NCBI RefSeq assembly: GCF_014198245.1
Contig: NZ_JACIHE010000028.1
Coordinates: 1 to 64,000, forward strand
From: Bradyrhizobium sp. cir1
GTDB lineage: Bacteria; Pseudomonadota; Alphaproteobacteria; Rhizobiales; Xanthobacteraceae
DNA length: 64,000 nucleotides
Direction of reading: 5' to 3'
The notes under the pieces were generated by a model. It had not been told where the DNA came from. It saw only the letters and a program-made list of their open reading frames with translations, and did no database searches. Made by a program: the position numbers and the translations under genes. Shown here piece by piece: positions 26,928 to 36,189 of this stretch. Positions within the stretch are counted from its first letter, which is position 1; each line of letters starts with the position of its first letter.

Positions 26928-27602
26928 ATGAGCAAACAGGCCGAATTTGCGGTCATCCTGAAGATGAACCCGATGTTCGCCGATCTCGGCGCGGACGAGC
27001 TCCAGCGGCTGTCCAATCTTTGCCACACCCAGCATCTGGCGAATGGCGAGGTGCTGTTCCAGAAGGGCGATCCCGGGGACGCGCTGTACGGCGTGCGCCG
27101 CGGCCAGGTCCGCATCGAGACCGGCGCCTCCGACGGCAGCCGGCTGACGCTCAATTTCATGGGGTCGGGCGATCTGTTCGGCGAGGTCGCGGTGCTGGAC
27201 GGCCAGAACCGCACGGCGGATGCGACCGCGGGTGAGGCCAGCGAATTGTTCGTGCTGCGGCGCGAAGACTTCCTCGGCTTCCTCGAGCGCGAGCCGAAGG
27301 TCGCGATCAAGATCATCGCGCTGCTGTGCCAGCGCATCCGCTGGCAGAGCGAGCGGATGGAAGAGTCCATGCTGCAGCCGCTGCCGGTACGCCTGGCGCG
27401 GCGGCTGTGCGCGCTCGCCGCCGATTTCGGCTCGGAGGTGCACATCTCGCAGGAGCAGCTCGGCGTCTTCGTCGGCGCCGCCCGCGAGAGCGTCAACCGC
27501 CAGCTCCAGGCCTGGCGCAAGGAAGCGATCCTCGATCTCCAGCGCGGGCGGATTTTGCTGCGGAACATGACCAAGCTGACGGCGATCGCGCGGAACGAGT
27601 AA
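26928..27602 (+). CDS. Crp/Fnr-family transcriptional regulator
   Basis: 224 aa. A cyclic-nucleotide-binding fold spans about residues 15-130 (NGEVLFQKGDPGDALYGVRRGQVRI; GDLFGEVAVLDGQNRTADATA) and a winged helix about 150-220 (ISQEQLGVFVGAARESVNRQLQAW). It lacks the N-terminal cysteine cluster of Fnr, so oxygen sensing by Fe-S is unlikely; the GEVAVLDGQNRTADA loop resembles a cAMP pocket. The ATG at 26928 follows CAAGGACG. Confidence 0.92.
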   Translation: MSKQAEFAVILKMNPMFADLGADELQRLSNLCHTQHLANGEVLFQKGDPGDALYGVRRGQVRIETGASDGSRLTLNFMGSGDLFGEVAVLDGQNRTADATAGEASELFVLRREDFLGFLEREPKVAIKIIALLCQRIRWQSERMEESMLQPLPVRLARRLCALAADFGSEVHISQEQLGVFVGAARESVNRQLQAWRKEAILDLQRGRILLRNMTKLTAIARNE

Positions 27603-27613
27603 CTCGAGCAAAT

Positions 27614-27853
27614 TCACTTCGCTTGGACCGTGGGAGGCAGGTCGACGGCTGTGTCCTCGGCGAGGAAGGCCGCGTATCGCAACGCCTCATCAATGTCTCC
27701 ACGCTCGAGATACGGGTAGTCATTGAGGATGGACTCGCACGACTCGCCGGCCGCCAGCAGGCTGAGCAATCGCGCGACCGGAAACCGCAGCCCGCGAATG
27801 CAGGCCTTACCAGTGCAGACGGCAGGGTCCATCGTGATACGCGCAAAAGCCAT
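27614..27853 (-). CDS. DUF433 protein (antitoxin-like), no partner
   Basis: 79 aa, ITMDPAVCTGKACIRGLRFPVARLL followed by ILNDYPYLERGDIDEALRYAA, the DUF433 signature (helix-turn-helix-like, VapB-type). Members are usually followed by a DUF5615 PIN-like toxin. Here the next gene on this strand is absent, because the Crp-like gene on the other strand ends 11 bases away. It is an orphan or relic of a toxin-antitoxin pair. Start site weakly supported. Confidence 0.8.
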   Translation of the reverse strand: MAFARITMDPAVCTGKACIRGLRFPVARLLSLLAAGESCESILNDYPYLERGDIDEALRYAAFLAEDTAVDLPPTVQAK

Positions 27854-27920
27854 GGCATAAGCTAGCGCGCACGAACGACTTGCGCCACCGTGTGCCTCAA
27901 GATCCGGCTCGCCTCGAACC

Positions 27921-30900
27921 TCACTCCGCCGCCGGGTGCACGATCTTCTTCGGCACGTGCGGCGCCTCCGCAGCCCCGTGATGATCGTCCGTCTCCGCAT
28001 CCTCGCTGTGCACGATCAGCCGCTTGCCAAAACGCCAGATCAGGGCGCCGAGATCGTCCATCACCATGAACATCGCAGGCACGAACACCAGCGACAGGAT
28101 GGTCGAGAAGAGCAGGCCTCCGATCACCGCGAGCGCCATCGGCGAGCGGAATTCGCCGCCGGCGCCGACCGCGAGCGCGCTCGGCATCATGCCCGCGGCC
28201 ATCGCGATCGTGGTCATCACGATCGGGCGAGCACGCTTCATGCCGGCGTCGATCATGGCCTCCTCGCGCGGCTTGCCGTCGCGGATCGCTTCGATCGCGA
28301 ACTCCACCAGCATGATCGCGTTCTTGGTGACGATGCCCATCAGCATCAGGATGCCGATCCACACCGGCGTGGTGAGCTGCTTGCCGGTGACGAGCAGGGC
28401 GGCGATGGCGCCGCCGATCGAGAGCGGCAGCGAGAACAGGATGGTGATCGGCTGCAGGAAGGTTCCGAACAGCAGCACCAGCACGGCATAGACCATCATC
28501 AGACCCGCCGTGATCGCGGTGGCGAAGCCGTCGGACAGCTCGTTCAGGCTTTCGGCATCGCCCGAGGGTGAGACCTTCACGCTCTTCGGCAAGGTCTTCA
28601 TGACGGGCAGGTCGTAGATCTTCTTGGTCGCATCGCCGAGCGCGGCGGAGCCGACGAGATCGGCCGCGACGGTCGCCTGCCGCTCGCGGTCGTAGCGATT
28701 GATGCTGGTCGGGCCCTGGTCGAGCTTGACGTCGGCGATCACCGAGAGCGGCACGCCGCCCTTTTCGCCGTGCTCGCCGAGCGGCACGCGCAATTGTTCG
28801 AGCGTCTTCAGATTGCCGCGGGCGGCATCCTCGAGCTGCACGCGGATCGGCACCAAGCGGTCGCCGACGTCGAACTTGGCGAGCGCTGGCCCGACGTCGC
28901 CGATGGTGGCAACGCGGATGGTCTGCGACAGGCTTTCGGTCGAGACGCCAAGCCGCGCGGCGAGATCGGCGCGCGGCTCGATGCGCAGCTCGGGCCGCTC
29001 CAGCGTGGTTTCCGAGATCACGTTGGAGATGGTCGGAATCCGCTTCATCTGCGTCGCAAGCTCGCTGGCGACGTTGTTGACGATGTTGGCGTCGACGCCG
29101 GTCACGACCAGCGAGATCGCGCGCAGGCCGTTCTCGTCGAGGAACCAGAAACGGATGTCCGGAATGTTCTCCAGCTCCTGGCTGATCGAGAATTCCAGCT
29201 CGCGCTGGGTGATGTCGCGATCGGCCTTGGGCGTGTAGTTGATGATCAGGGCGGCGCGCCGGACTTCCTGGGTCCCGGGCGGAACGCGGCCACCGTCCAC
29301 GAAGATGCTCTTCACCTCGGGCCGCTTGCGCAGTCGCGCGACGATGTCCTCGGTGACCTTCTCGGTGTAGGCGAGCTGGGTGCCCGGCGGCAGCTCGAGG
29401 GCCAGCAGCGAGCGCGCGCTGTCCTGCGCGGGCAGGAAGCCCTGCGGCAGCAGCGTGATGCTCCAGATCGAGGCGGCGAAGATGCCGAAGCCGATCAGCA
29501 CCGTGATGAAATAGTGCTTCACCGACCAGGCCACGATCCCATGGTAGGACCGCAAGATGCGGCCGGGCGGCGGCTCCTCGTGATGGCCATGTTTGAGGAA
29601 GTAGGCGGCCAGCACCGGCGTGACGAAGCGCGCGGCGAGCAGCGAGAAGAACACCTGCACCGAGACGGTGATGCCGAACTGCTTGAAGAACTGCCCGGCG
29701 ATGCCCGACATGAAGCTCGCAGGGGCGAAGATCGCGATGATGGTGAGCGAGATCGCGATCACCGCGAGACCGATCTCGTCGGCCGCTTCCAGCGCGGCAC
29801 GGTAGGGCGATTTGCCCATGTTCATGTGCCGGACGATGTTCTCGATCTCGACGATGGCGTCGTCGACGAGAATACCCGTCGACAGCGTGATGGCGAGGAA
29901 GCTGACGAGGTTCAGCGAGAAGCCGAGCAGGTCCATCGCCCAGAACGCCGGGAAGATCGACAGCGGCAGCGAGATCGCGGCGATGATGGTCGCGCGCAGG
30001 TCGCGCAGGAACAGCAGCACGATCACGACGGCGAGGATGGCGCCCTCGAACAGGGTCGAGATCGCCGCTTCGTAATTGCCGTTGGTGTAGTCGACTGAGG
30101 TGTCGATCAGCTTGAGGTCGACATCGGGATAGGCCGCCTTGAGCGCGTCGATGCGCTTCTGCACCGCGGCCGCGACCTTCACGTCGCTGGCGCCCTTGGA
30201 GCGCTTGATGCCTAGCGCGACCACCGGCTCGCCGTTGAAGCGGGCGAAGGTGCGGCGGTCGGCGATGGTGTCGGTGACGGTGCCGAGATCGTCGAGCCGC
30301 ACCTCGCCGCCGCCGAACAGCGGAACCATGGTGCCGGCGAGATCACCCAGCGTCTTGGCGCCGGCGAGCGTGCGGATCGCCTGGTCGTTCTTGCCGATCT
30401 CGGCGCGGCCGCCGGCGACGTCGACATTGGTGCCGCGCAGGCTCTGGCTGACATTGACCGCGGTCAGGCCCATCGCCTGCAGGCGGTCGGGATCGAGCGA
30501 GACCAGGATCTCGCGCTCGACACCGCCGATACGCTCGACCTGGGCGACCCCGCGCACGCCCTGCAGCGCGCGCTTGACCACGTCGTCGACGAAATAGGAC
30601 AGCTGCTCCGGCGTCTTGCCGGGCGAGATCGCGGCATAGGTGACGATCGGCAGGCCGATCACGTCGACGCGCTGGATCAGCGGCTCGGTGACGTTTTGCG
30701 GCAGGTTCGAACGCACGCGCGTCACGGCGTCCTTGACGTCGTTGAGCGCGCGGTCGGTGTTGGTCTCCAGCGCGAACTGGATGGTGGTCAGCGACAGCCC
30801 GTCGGTGATCTGCGAGGTGATGTGCCTGACACCCTCGACGCCGGACACCGCGTCTTCGATGGTCTTGGTGACCTGGGATTCAAGCTCGGCGGGCGCCGCG

Positions 30901-31064
30901 CCGAACTGCGACACCGCGACCGAGATCACGGGAATGTCGGCCGAAGGCAGTCGCGTCACCGCGAGCTTGACGAAGGAGGTCCAGCCGAGCACCAGCAGGA
31001 TGATCGAAAAGACGACCGACGGCAGCGGATGACGAATCGACCATGCCGAAATATTGAGAGCCAT
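27921..31064 (-). CDS. RND multidrug/solute efflux pump inner-membrane subunit
   Basis: 1047 aa with the standard RND plan: TM1 (SVVFSIILLVLGWTSF), a large periplasmic porter loop, TM2-6, a second loop and TM7-12. Proton-relay residues are intact: GILVDDAIVEIENI in TM4 and GIVTKNAIMLVEFA in TM10. It takes substrates from the periplasm or membrane and exports them by proton antiport with the adaptor encoded upstream. Its ATG overlaps the adaptor TGA (ATGA), so the two are coupled. No outer-membrane channel gene is adjacent. Substrates are unknown. Confidence 0.95.
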   Translation of the reverse strand: MALNISAWSIRHPLPSVVFSIILLVLGWTSFVKLAVTRLPSADIPVISVAVSQFGAAPAELESQVTKTIEDAVSGVEGVRHITSQITDGLSLTTIQFALETNTDRALNDVKDAVTRVRSNLPQNVTEPLIQRVDVIGLPIVTYAAISPGKTPEQLSYFVDDVVKRALQGVRGVAQVERIGGVEREILVSLDPDRLQAMGLTAVNVSQSLRGTNVDVAGGRAEIGKNDQAIRTLAGAKTLGDLAGTMVPLFGGGEVRLDDLGTVTDTIADRRTFARFNGEPVVALGIKRSKGASDVKVAAAVQKRIDALKAAYPDVDLKLIDTSVDYTNGNYEAAISTLFEGAILAVVIVLLFLRDLRATIIAAISLPLSIFPAFWAMDLLGFSLNLVSFLAITLSTGILVDDAIVEIENIVRHMNMGKSPYRAALEAADEIGLAVIAISLTIIAIFAPASFMSGIAGQFFKQFGITVSVQVFFSLLAARFVTPVLAAYFLKHGHHEEPPPGRILRSYHGIVAWSVKHYFITVLIGFGIFAASIWSITLLPQGFLPAQDSARSLLALELPPGTQLAYTEKVTEDIVARLRKRPEVKSIFVDGGRVPPGTQEVRRAALIINYTPKADRDITQRELEFSISQELENIPDIRFWFLDENGLRAISLVVTGVDANIVNNVASELATQMKRIPTISNVISETTLERPELRIEPRADLAARLGVSTESLSQTIRVATIGDVGPALAKFDVGDRLVPIRVQLEDAARGNLKTLEQLRVPLGEHGEKGGVPLSVIADVKLDQGPTSINRYDRERQATVAADLVGSAALGDATKKIYDLPVMKTLPKSVKVSPSGDAESLNELSDGFATAITAGLMMVYAVLVLLFGTFLQPITILFSLPLSIGGAIAALLVTGKQLTTPVWIGILMLMGIVTKNAIMLVEFAIEAIRDGKPREEAMIDAGMKRARPIVMTTIAMAAGMMPSALAVGAGGEFRSPMALAVIGGLLFSTILSLVFVPAMFMVMDDLGALIWRFGKRLIVHSEDAETDDHHGAAEAPHVPKKIVHPAAE

Positions 31065-31993
31065 CAGCGTACCCGCGTGCGATCGAGTTCATCGGCGAAC
31101 ATGGTCTTGATCTGGTCGCCGTCATGCAGCGAAGAGCCGGCGTCGGCCACGACGATTTCGCCGACGTCGAGGCCGTCCAGAATTTCGGTCGCGGTGTCGG
31201 ACGACAGTCCGACCCGCACCTTGCGCGTCTCGACCGTGTTGCCCTTGACGACCTGCAACGTGAGATGGTCGATCGCGGTCTTGGGGACCGCGACGCCGCA
31301 GCTTCGCTTGGCGTCGATCGAGGCGCGGGCGAACACGCCGACCTTCAGCGAGGGATTGTTGGTGACGCTGATGCGGACACGGCCGAGCTGCGTGGTGCGA
31401 TCGATTTCAGGCGCGACCAGCCGCACCCGTCCGATCAGATCGGGCGCGTCGTCGCGGCTGATGCGCACGGTCGCGCCGGGGCTGAGCTTGGTCATGTGGA
31501 CCGCCGGAACCTGAGCGTCGAGCTCGATCTCGTTGTTGACGGCGATGCGGAACATGGGGCCGGCCTGCGGGGAAGCGGGCGCGCCGACGATGGTGCGCAC
31601 CTCGGTGACGAGGCCCGGCGCGGGCGCCTTCAGCGAGATCGGACCTTGCGGGCCCGGCCGCTGCGGCTGGCCCGGAATCTGCGGCGGCGCGGTCAGGCGC
31701 GCCAGCTCCTGATTGTCGGTGACCAAGGTGCCTTCAGTGACGAAGAGGTCGGTGACCCTGGAGCCTTCCTGGTCGGCGACGACCACCGCCTCGCGGCGCG
31801 GCACGAAGAAGCCGGTCACCCGCACGAGATCGGAGAAGCAGGCATTGGTCGACTTCGTCACGATGACGAGCGCGGCGCTCGGCGTCTCCTTCACCTCGGG
31901 ACGGCGCCGATGCTCGAACAGGTAATAGCCGACGCCGAGGGCCACGACGAAGACCACGGTTCCGGCTGGCTTGAGATATTCGGAGAGGTTCAT
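31064..31993 (-). CDS. RND periplasmic adaptor (membrane-fusion protein)
   Basis: 309 aa. Membrane anchor or signal at about residues 8-26 (AGTVVFVVALGVGYYLF), then hairpin/lipoyl and beta-barrel segments (RVTGFFVPRREAVVVADQEG; PAPGLVTEVRTIVG; DGLDVGEIVVADAGSSLHDGD). It is the first gene of the two-gene efflux operon and overlaps the pump by one base. The ATG at 31993 is favoured because the anchor helix begins nearby. It is a paralogue of the orphan adaptor at 5608-6501. Confidence 0.92.
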   Translation of the reverse strand: MNLSEYLKPAGTVVFVVALGVGYYLFEHRRRPEVKETPSAALVIVTKSTNACFSDLVRVTGFFVPRREAVVVADQEGSRVTDLFVTEGTLVTDNQELARLTAPPQIPGQPQRPGPQGPISLKAPAPGLVTEVRTIVGAPASPQAGPMFRIAVNNEIELDAQVPAVHMTKLSPGATVRISRDDAPDLIGRVRLVAPEIDRTTQLGRVRISVTNNPSLKVGVFARASIDAKRSCGVAVPKTAIDHLTLQVVKGNTVETRKVRVGLSSDTATEILDGLDVGEIVVADAGSSLHDGDQIKTMFADELDRTRVR

Positions 31994-32057
31994 CGCCGGA
32001 TCATCCTGGCCTTGCTCACGGCCGTCCGTACGAGGCCCATGAAGAGCATTTCCCTGA

Positions 32058-32090
32058 AATAAAGCGGCGTCCCGCAAGGCTGCGGGACGC
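32058..32090 (-). terminator. Rho-independent terminator after the OmpA-like gene
   Basis: On the minus strand GCGTCCCGCA and TGCGGGACGC pair around a 4-base loop and are followed by CGCTTTATTT. It is about 60 bases past the OmpA-like stop codon and separates that gene from the efflux operon. Confidence 0.6.
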
Positions 32091-32151
32091 GCTTTGGACG
32101 CGAGACTTTACACCACATCACGACCGGTCACTGCAAAGGATTACGTCGTGC

Positions 32152-32823
32152 TTACTTCGATGCGGTGGTCTTGTTTTCCATATTGACGACCTGCACGCGG
32201 CGGTTGACCTCGGCCATCGGCTGGCTCGGGTCCTTCAGCTTGCTCTTGCCGTAGCCGACGGTGACGAGGTCGGTCGCCGAGATGCTGTACTTCTCGACAA
32301 GGTAACGCTTGATCGAATCCGCGCGGCGCTCCGACAGGTCCTGATTGTAGGCCTCGCCGCCGGCGGCGTCGGTGTGGCCGGCGACCACGAAGGTCGAGCC
32401 CTTCAGGTCGGGGCTGGTGAGCGCGCGGCCGAGCGCCTGCACCGAGGGCATCGACTTGGCGCTGATATTGGCCGAGTTGTAGTCGAAGGTGATCTCGAGG
32501 TCGATGTTCGGCTTGTCCTTGGCGACTGAGGCGATCTCCTCGCGCTCGGTCGACGACAGCGAGCGCGTCGAGCGGCCGCGCACGGACTGGATCAGCTTGG
32601 TCTCCGCCGCGTTCGGCGCGGGATCGGCCTGCGGGGCCATCGAGAGGCCGCGGGTCAGCGGCTTCCTCGCCGGCGGCGCCAGCGCGCGAAGGATCTCGTC
32701 CTCGGTGACGTTCTTGCTGTTGCCGTCATCGGCGGCAAATGCGGGGGTGGCCGGCAGCGACAGTGTCGCGCCAATGGCCAAGATGGACAGGATTGCGGTC
32801 AGTCCCTTTGCAGCCAATCTCAT
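32152..32823 (-). CDS. OmpA-family peptidoglycan-binding protein
   Basis: 223 aa. Signal peptide to about residue 30 (ATLSLPATPAFAA), a linker, then an OmpA C-terminal-like domain (about 105-215: ITFDYNSANISAKSMP; FVVAGHTDAAGGEAYNQDLSERRADSIKRYL; NRRVQVV). That domain contacts diaminopimelate in peptidoglycan. It is 147 bp downstream of the caspase/TPR gene on the same strand and may be co-transcribed, giving an envelope module. There is no N-terminal beta-barrel. Confidence 0.9.
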   Translation of the reverse strand: MRLAAKGLTAILSILAIGATLSLPATPAFAADDGNSKNVTEDEILRALAPPARKPLTRGLSMAPQADPAPNAAETKLIQSVRGRSTRSLSSTEREEIASVAKDKPNIDLEITFDYNSANISAKSMPSVQALGRALTSPDLKGSTFVVAGHTDAAGGEAYNQDLSERRADSIKRYLVEKYSISATDLVTVGYGKSKLKDPSQPMAEVNRRVQVVNMENKTTASK

Positions 32824-32970
32824 AGCTAGTCCCTCCTGCGCAGCGTGCCCGCGCGGTTCCAAAATTCCTGCAATAGGCCCCCGGGAAAAGGCCGCCTGCG
32901 GCATCCGACCGTTAGTCTTCCGTGGGCCGCCAAGGGTTCGAGGCGTCCGCTGCCTGAACCTAAAAAAATA

Positions 32971-34500
32971 CTAGCGTACTCCGTAGCTTGCGAATTCCTG
33001 AACGATGTTCGGATCCATCGCCTTGGCATTGGCAATGTCCAGCGCGCCTTCCTGGGCGGAGCCGTTACGCTGCTTGGCGAGGCCGCGGCCGTAGAGCGAG
33101 GAGGTCAGGCGCGGGTTGATCCTCAGGGCCGCATCGAAATCGGCGATCGCGTTCTTGACCGCGCCCGACTTCAGATTGACCAGCCCGCGGCTGTCCAGCG
33201 CGTCGACGAAGTTCGGCCGCAGCCGCAGCGCCTCGTTGCAATCCTTCAGCGCGCCCTGGAGGTCGCCGACCACGGTGCGGGTCCAGCAGCGGTTGTTCAG
33301 CGCCTCGACATCCTTCGAATTGATCCGGAGCGTGTCGTCGAAATCCTTGATGGCGAGGCTGTAGGCGCCCTTGCTGGCATAGACCTGGCCGCGCCGGTAC
33401 AGCGCGTTCACATCATCAGGATTGGCCGCGATCTTGGCCGTCAGGCCCTTGATGGTGGGATCCTCCGCCAGGACGGCCGCGCTCGGCCCGCTATCCGCGT
33501 TCGGCGCGGGCGCGGGATCGGCCGGTTTCACCGGCGGTGGCGGCGGGGGCAGGGCGGCCTCGACCTGCGGCTTCGGTGACGGAGCCGGTGCGGGCGGCGG
33601 CGGCGGAGGGGCAGGTGCTGCAACGTTGTCAGCCGGCTTCGCCGGCGGCGGTAATGGCGGCGCGGGCGGTGCCGGGGGCGGGTTGTTGGCGACGACGGGC
33701 GGCGCAGGCGGCGGTGCCGCCGTCGATGTTGTCGGGCGCGACCCGGCGGCGCCCGGAATGAAGGAGAAATCCTCGGCCAGCGAGGAGGAGATCCACGGCA
33801 CCTGCTCGCCGCGCGAGGCGCGGGTGACGCCCATCTTGGTGCGGTTCAGCGTCTCCTCGGCCATCAGGTCGGGGACGCGGATTTCCTTGAGCAGTTCCTG
33901 GACAAACAGGCTGTGCTCGCCGCCGGCGTCCGAGACCACCGAGGCCAGCGCCGCCGAATACATCACCAGCGTGCCGTTCGGCGCGATGACGGGCGTAAGA
34001 CCGGCCGAGAAGCTGCGGAACCGGCGCTCGAACGGGTTGCGCCTGGAGGCATCGATCAGCGCGATCTTGACGCCGGCGCCGCGCGTGTTGAGCTCGCCGA
34101 GCACGGTCTCCAGGCTGAAACCGTCGCGGCGCACGTCGGATTCGGTCCAGATCTGCGCGTCGACCGGCAGCATGTAGCTCTGGCGCGCCGACTGGATGCC
34201 GAAGCCGCTGAAGAACACCAGCGCCACCGAGCCCGGCTTGATCTTGCCATAGAGCTTGTCGAAGGCGCGGCGCATGCCGTCGCCGGTCAGGTTCTCGCCG
34301 ATCTCGACCGAGAAGCCGTCGCGCTTGAGCTCGTCGGCGATGTCGCGCGCATCGTTGAGCGGTTCCTTCAGCGGCGCATCTGCATCCGGATATTTGGCGT
34401 TGCCGATGACCAGCGCAAAACGGTCGCCGGCCGCCAGGGATGGCGCAGTCGGGACGAGCGAAACGAGCAAAGGGAGAAGGAAAAGGAAGCGAATTTTCAT
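32971..34500 (-). CDS. Pseudocaspase fused to proline-rich linker and TPR repeats
   Basis: 509 aa. Signal peptide at about residues 1-24, a caspase p20-like domain at about 26-245 (FALVIGNAKYPDADAP), a Pro/Ala-rich linker at about 255-340, and four TPR-like repeats at about 362-500 (ALYRRGQVYASKGAYSLAI and following). Phe100 in SGFG takes the place of the catalytic His and Ser152 in DASRRNP that of the catalytic Cys, so proteolysis is not expected. The ATG at 34500 is chosen over an upstream ATG because a signal peptide follows. Probably a periplasmic scaffold. Paralogue of 4483-5334. Confidence 0.88.
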   Translation of the reverse strand: MKIRFLFLLPLLVSLVPTAPSLAAGDRFALVIGNAKYPDADAPLKEPLNDARDIADELKRDGFSVEIGENLTGDGMRRAFDKLYGKIKPGSVALVFFSGFGIQSARQSYMLPVDAQIWTESDVRRDGFSLETVLGELNTRGAGVKIALIDASRRNPFERRFRSFSAGLTPVIAPNGTLVMYSAALASVVSDAGGEHSLFVQELLKEIRVPDLMAEETLNRTKMGVTRASRGEQVPWISSSLAEDFSFIPGAAGSRPTTSTAAPPPAPPVVANNPPPAPPAPPLPPPAKPADNVAAPAPPPPPPAPAPSPKPQVEAALPPPPPPVKPADPAPAPNADSGPSAAVLAEDPTIKGLTAKIAANPDDVNALYRRGQVYASKGAYSLAIKDFDDTLRINSKDVEALNNRCWTRTVVGDLQGALKDCNEALRLRPNFVDALDSRGLVNLKSGAVKNAIADFDAALRINPRLTSSLYGRGLAKQRNGSAQEGALDIANAKAMDPNIVQEFASYGVR

Positions 34501-34820
34501 AATCAGCGCGGTCCAGCCAAAAAGGCGCCGTTCCAGCTTGCGCCGCGGCGACCTTAACTTACGCATCTTGCATTATCAAACCGGGGGGAGGGGGCGTCAA
34601 CCTCTTGGAGATTCGGCATTATCGCGACGATTGACCGCAACGCAGGGGCGCGCCGGTAGCGGAATGAACGGGCTGTCATGTTTGTGCTCGACCCGATCTG
34701 GTTGGGCATGGCAAGCGGCCATGTTGCAGCAGTCATGTTAGGGGAGTGATGTTAGGGGAGTCATGGCGACGAAAATGTGATTGGTCTCACATTGCAGGCC
34801 CGCGGTCGTAGCAAGCCCAA
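34501..34820. other. Gene-poor upstream region of the pseudocaspase
   Basis: No convincing gene. A tandem TGATGTTAGGGGAG-like duplication lies near 34733-34765, and a 23-codon frame at 34678-34749 (starting MFVLDPIWLGMASG) is too short to support. Confidence 0.4.
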
Positions 34821-34920
34821 AGCATGATCCGGAAAAGTGCGAAGCGGTTTTCCGGAAAGATCATGCGTAAACAACAAACTAAAGCGCGATGACGATTCAT
34901 CCAAATCTCATCGCGCTTTA
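34821..34920. repeat. AGCATGATCCGGAAAAG repeat plus TAAAGCGCGATGA hairpin
   Basis: Two adjacent palindromes: 34821-34866 (AGCATGATCCGGAAAAG ... TTTTCCGGAAAGATCATGC) and 34880-34920 with 13-bp arms TAAAGCGCGATGA and TCATCGCGCTTTA. The first recurs in inverse orientation at 52791-52837. Confidence 0.8.
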
Positions 34921-34995
34921 GGCTGTTTGACCTTTGCGGCGGACGATGGCTTGGTGCGTCACGTCATCCAGATCCCCTCACAAAAAAGAAGAGCC

Positions 34996-35802
34996 ATGGG
35001 AAACGTCTACGAAATCTACGCCCTGCGCTACGCGACGATGTCGCCGCGCACTCCCAGCATGAACTTTCTGGCGCCCGATCCGCATGACAGCGCGGCGCAG
35101 GATCTCGACTATTTCGTCTGGCTGATCCGAGGGCACGGCCGCGACATCCTGGTCGATACCGGCTTCAATGCCGAGGACGCGAGCGCGCGGGCGCGCAAGC
35201 TGACGCTCAACCCGGTCGATGCGCTGGAGCGCTTTGGCGTCGCGGCTTCGAGCATCCGCAACGTCATCGTGACGCATCTGCATTACGACCATGCCGGCAA
35301 TCTCGACCGCTTCCCGAATGCGCGCTTCCATCTCCAGGAGCGCGAGATGGCTTACGCGACGGGGCGGTGCATGTGCAACGGCCTGCTGCGACATCCGTTC
35401 TCGGTCGAGCACGTCACGCAGATGGTGCGCCATGTCTATGGTGAGCGTGTCACCTTCTACTCGGGCGACGGCGAGGTCGCGCCCGGAGTCACCGTGCACC
35501 GCGTCGGCGGCCATTCGGATGGCTTGCAGGTGGTGAAGGTCGAGACCGCGCGCGGGTCCGTGGTGCTGGCCTCCGATGCTGCGCATTACTACGCCAATCT
35601 GCAGCGCCGCAGCCCGTTCCCGATCGTCTACAATGTCGGCGACATGGCACAGGGCTGGGAGACGATCGAGCGCCTCGCAGGCCACCCTGATCGATTCATC
35701 CCCGGCCATGATCCGATCGTGACCGAGATCTATCCGCGCGCCAGCGACAAGGTCGACGCCTGGGCACTGCACCTGCCGCCGTCGCGGTCGTTTGCGAAAT
35801 GA
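34996..35802 (+). CDS. Metallo-beta-lactamase-fold hydrolase (AHL-lactonase-like)
   Basis: 268 aa. The metal motif HxHxDH is intact in VTHLHYDHAG (about residues 95-104), with further ligands in GGHSDG, SDAAHYY and the late FIPGHDP. The order resembles N-acyl-homoserine lactonases (AiiA/AttM type), which open the lactone ring of quorum signals, but many relatives act on other lactones or esters. No signal peptide. The ATG at 34996 was preferred over the one at 34837, which would run through the palindromic repeat. Stands alone between repeats. Confidence 0.85.
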   Translation: MGNVYEIYALRYATMSPRTPSMNFLAPDPHDSAAQDLDYFVWLIRGHGRDILVDTGFNAEDASARARKLTLNPVDALERFGVAASSIRNVIVTHLHYDHAGNLDRFPNARFHLQEREMAYATGRCMCNGLLRHPFSVEHVTQMVRHVYGERVTFYSGDGEVAPGVTVHRVGGHSDGLQVVKVETARGSVVLASDAAHYYANLQRRSPFPIVYNVGDMAQGWETIERLAGHPDRFIPGHDPIVTEIYPRASDKVDAWALHLPPSRSFAK

Positions 35803-35812
35803 CGCGATAGCG

Positions 35813-35902
35813 TCATTCCGGGGCGCGCGCAGCGCGAACCCGGAATCCAGAAGTTGTAGCGCGAGATTCCGGGTTCGCCGCGTCGCGGCGCCCCGGAATG
35901 AC
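35813..35902. repeat. CATTCCGGGGCG palindromic repeat
   Basis: Inverted repeat with outer arms GTCATTCCGGGGC and GCCCCGGAATGAC and inner arms CCCGGAAT and ATTCCGGG. A related, longer element is at 57015-57148. Confidence 0.8.
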
Positions 35903-35910
35903 AGCATCAG

Positions 35911-36000
35911 CTAGTACGCCTGCTTCGCGTCCGCCTCTTCGCTGGTCTGGATCAAGTCGAGGCTCGCTTCGAATTTGCGGAGCAAGGCTGAGAGCGCCGG
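35911..36000 (-). pseudogene. Orphan copy of the marR 3' end, copy M0
   Basis: Minus strand encodes LLRKFEASLDLIQTSEEADA followed by KQAY and stop, nearly identical to the last ~27 codons of the MarR gene at 42817-43359. No other part of that gene is present. Same orientation as the intact gene. Confidence 0.85.
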
Positions 36001-36189
36001 GCCTCATGTCAGCTATGCTCCCGAATGCAGCGCGAAAAGAACATCGTCTGAGGTCCGGGTCGGGCCAATGGCGACTTGAGTGCCGCCCACGTGATCGCAA
36101 GATGTGCCTTTCGACAATGGCGATTGGAACTAGGAAACCTTGGGAAGCTCGCGCGTTTAGGGGGACGGAGCAAGCCGTGGAGGAGAAGC

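Noticed and set aside
34678..34749. 23-codon frame with a hydrophobic character (MFVLDPIWLGMASG)
   Set aside because: Too short, no ribosome site, and overlapped by tandem TGTTAGGGGAG units.
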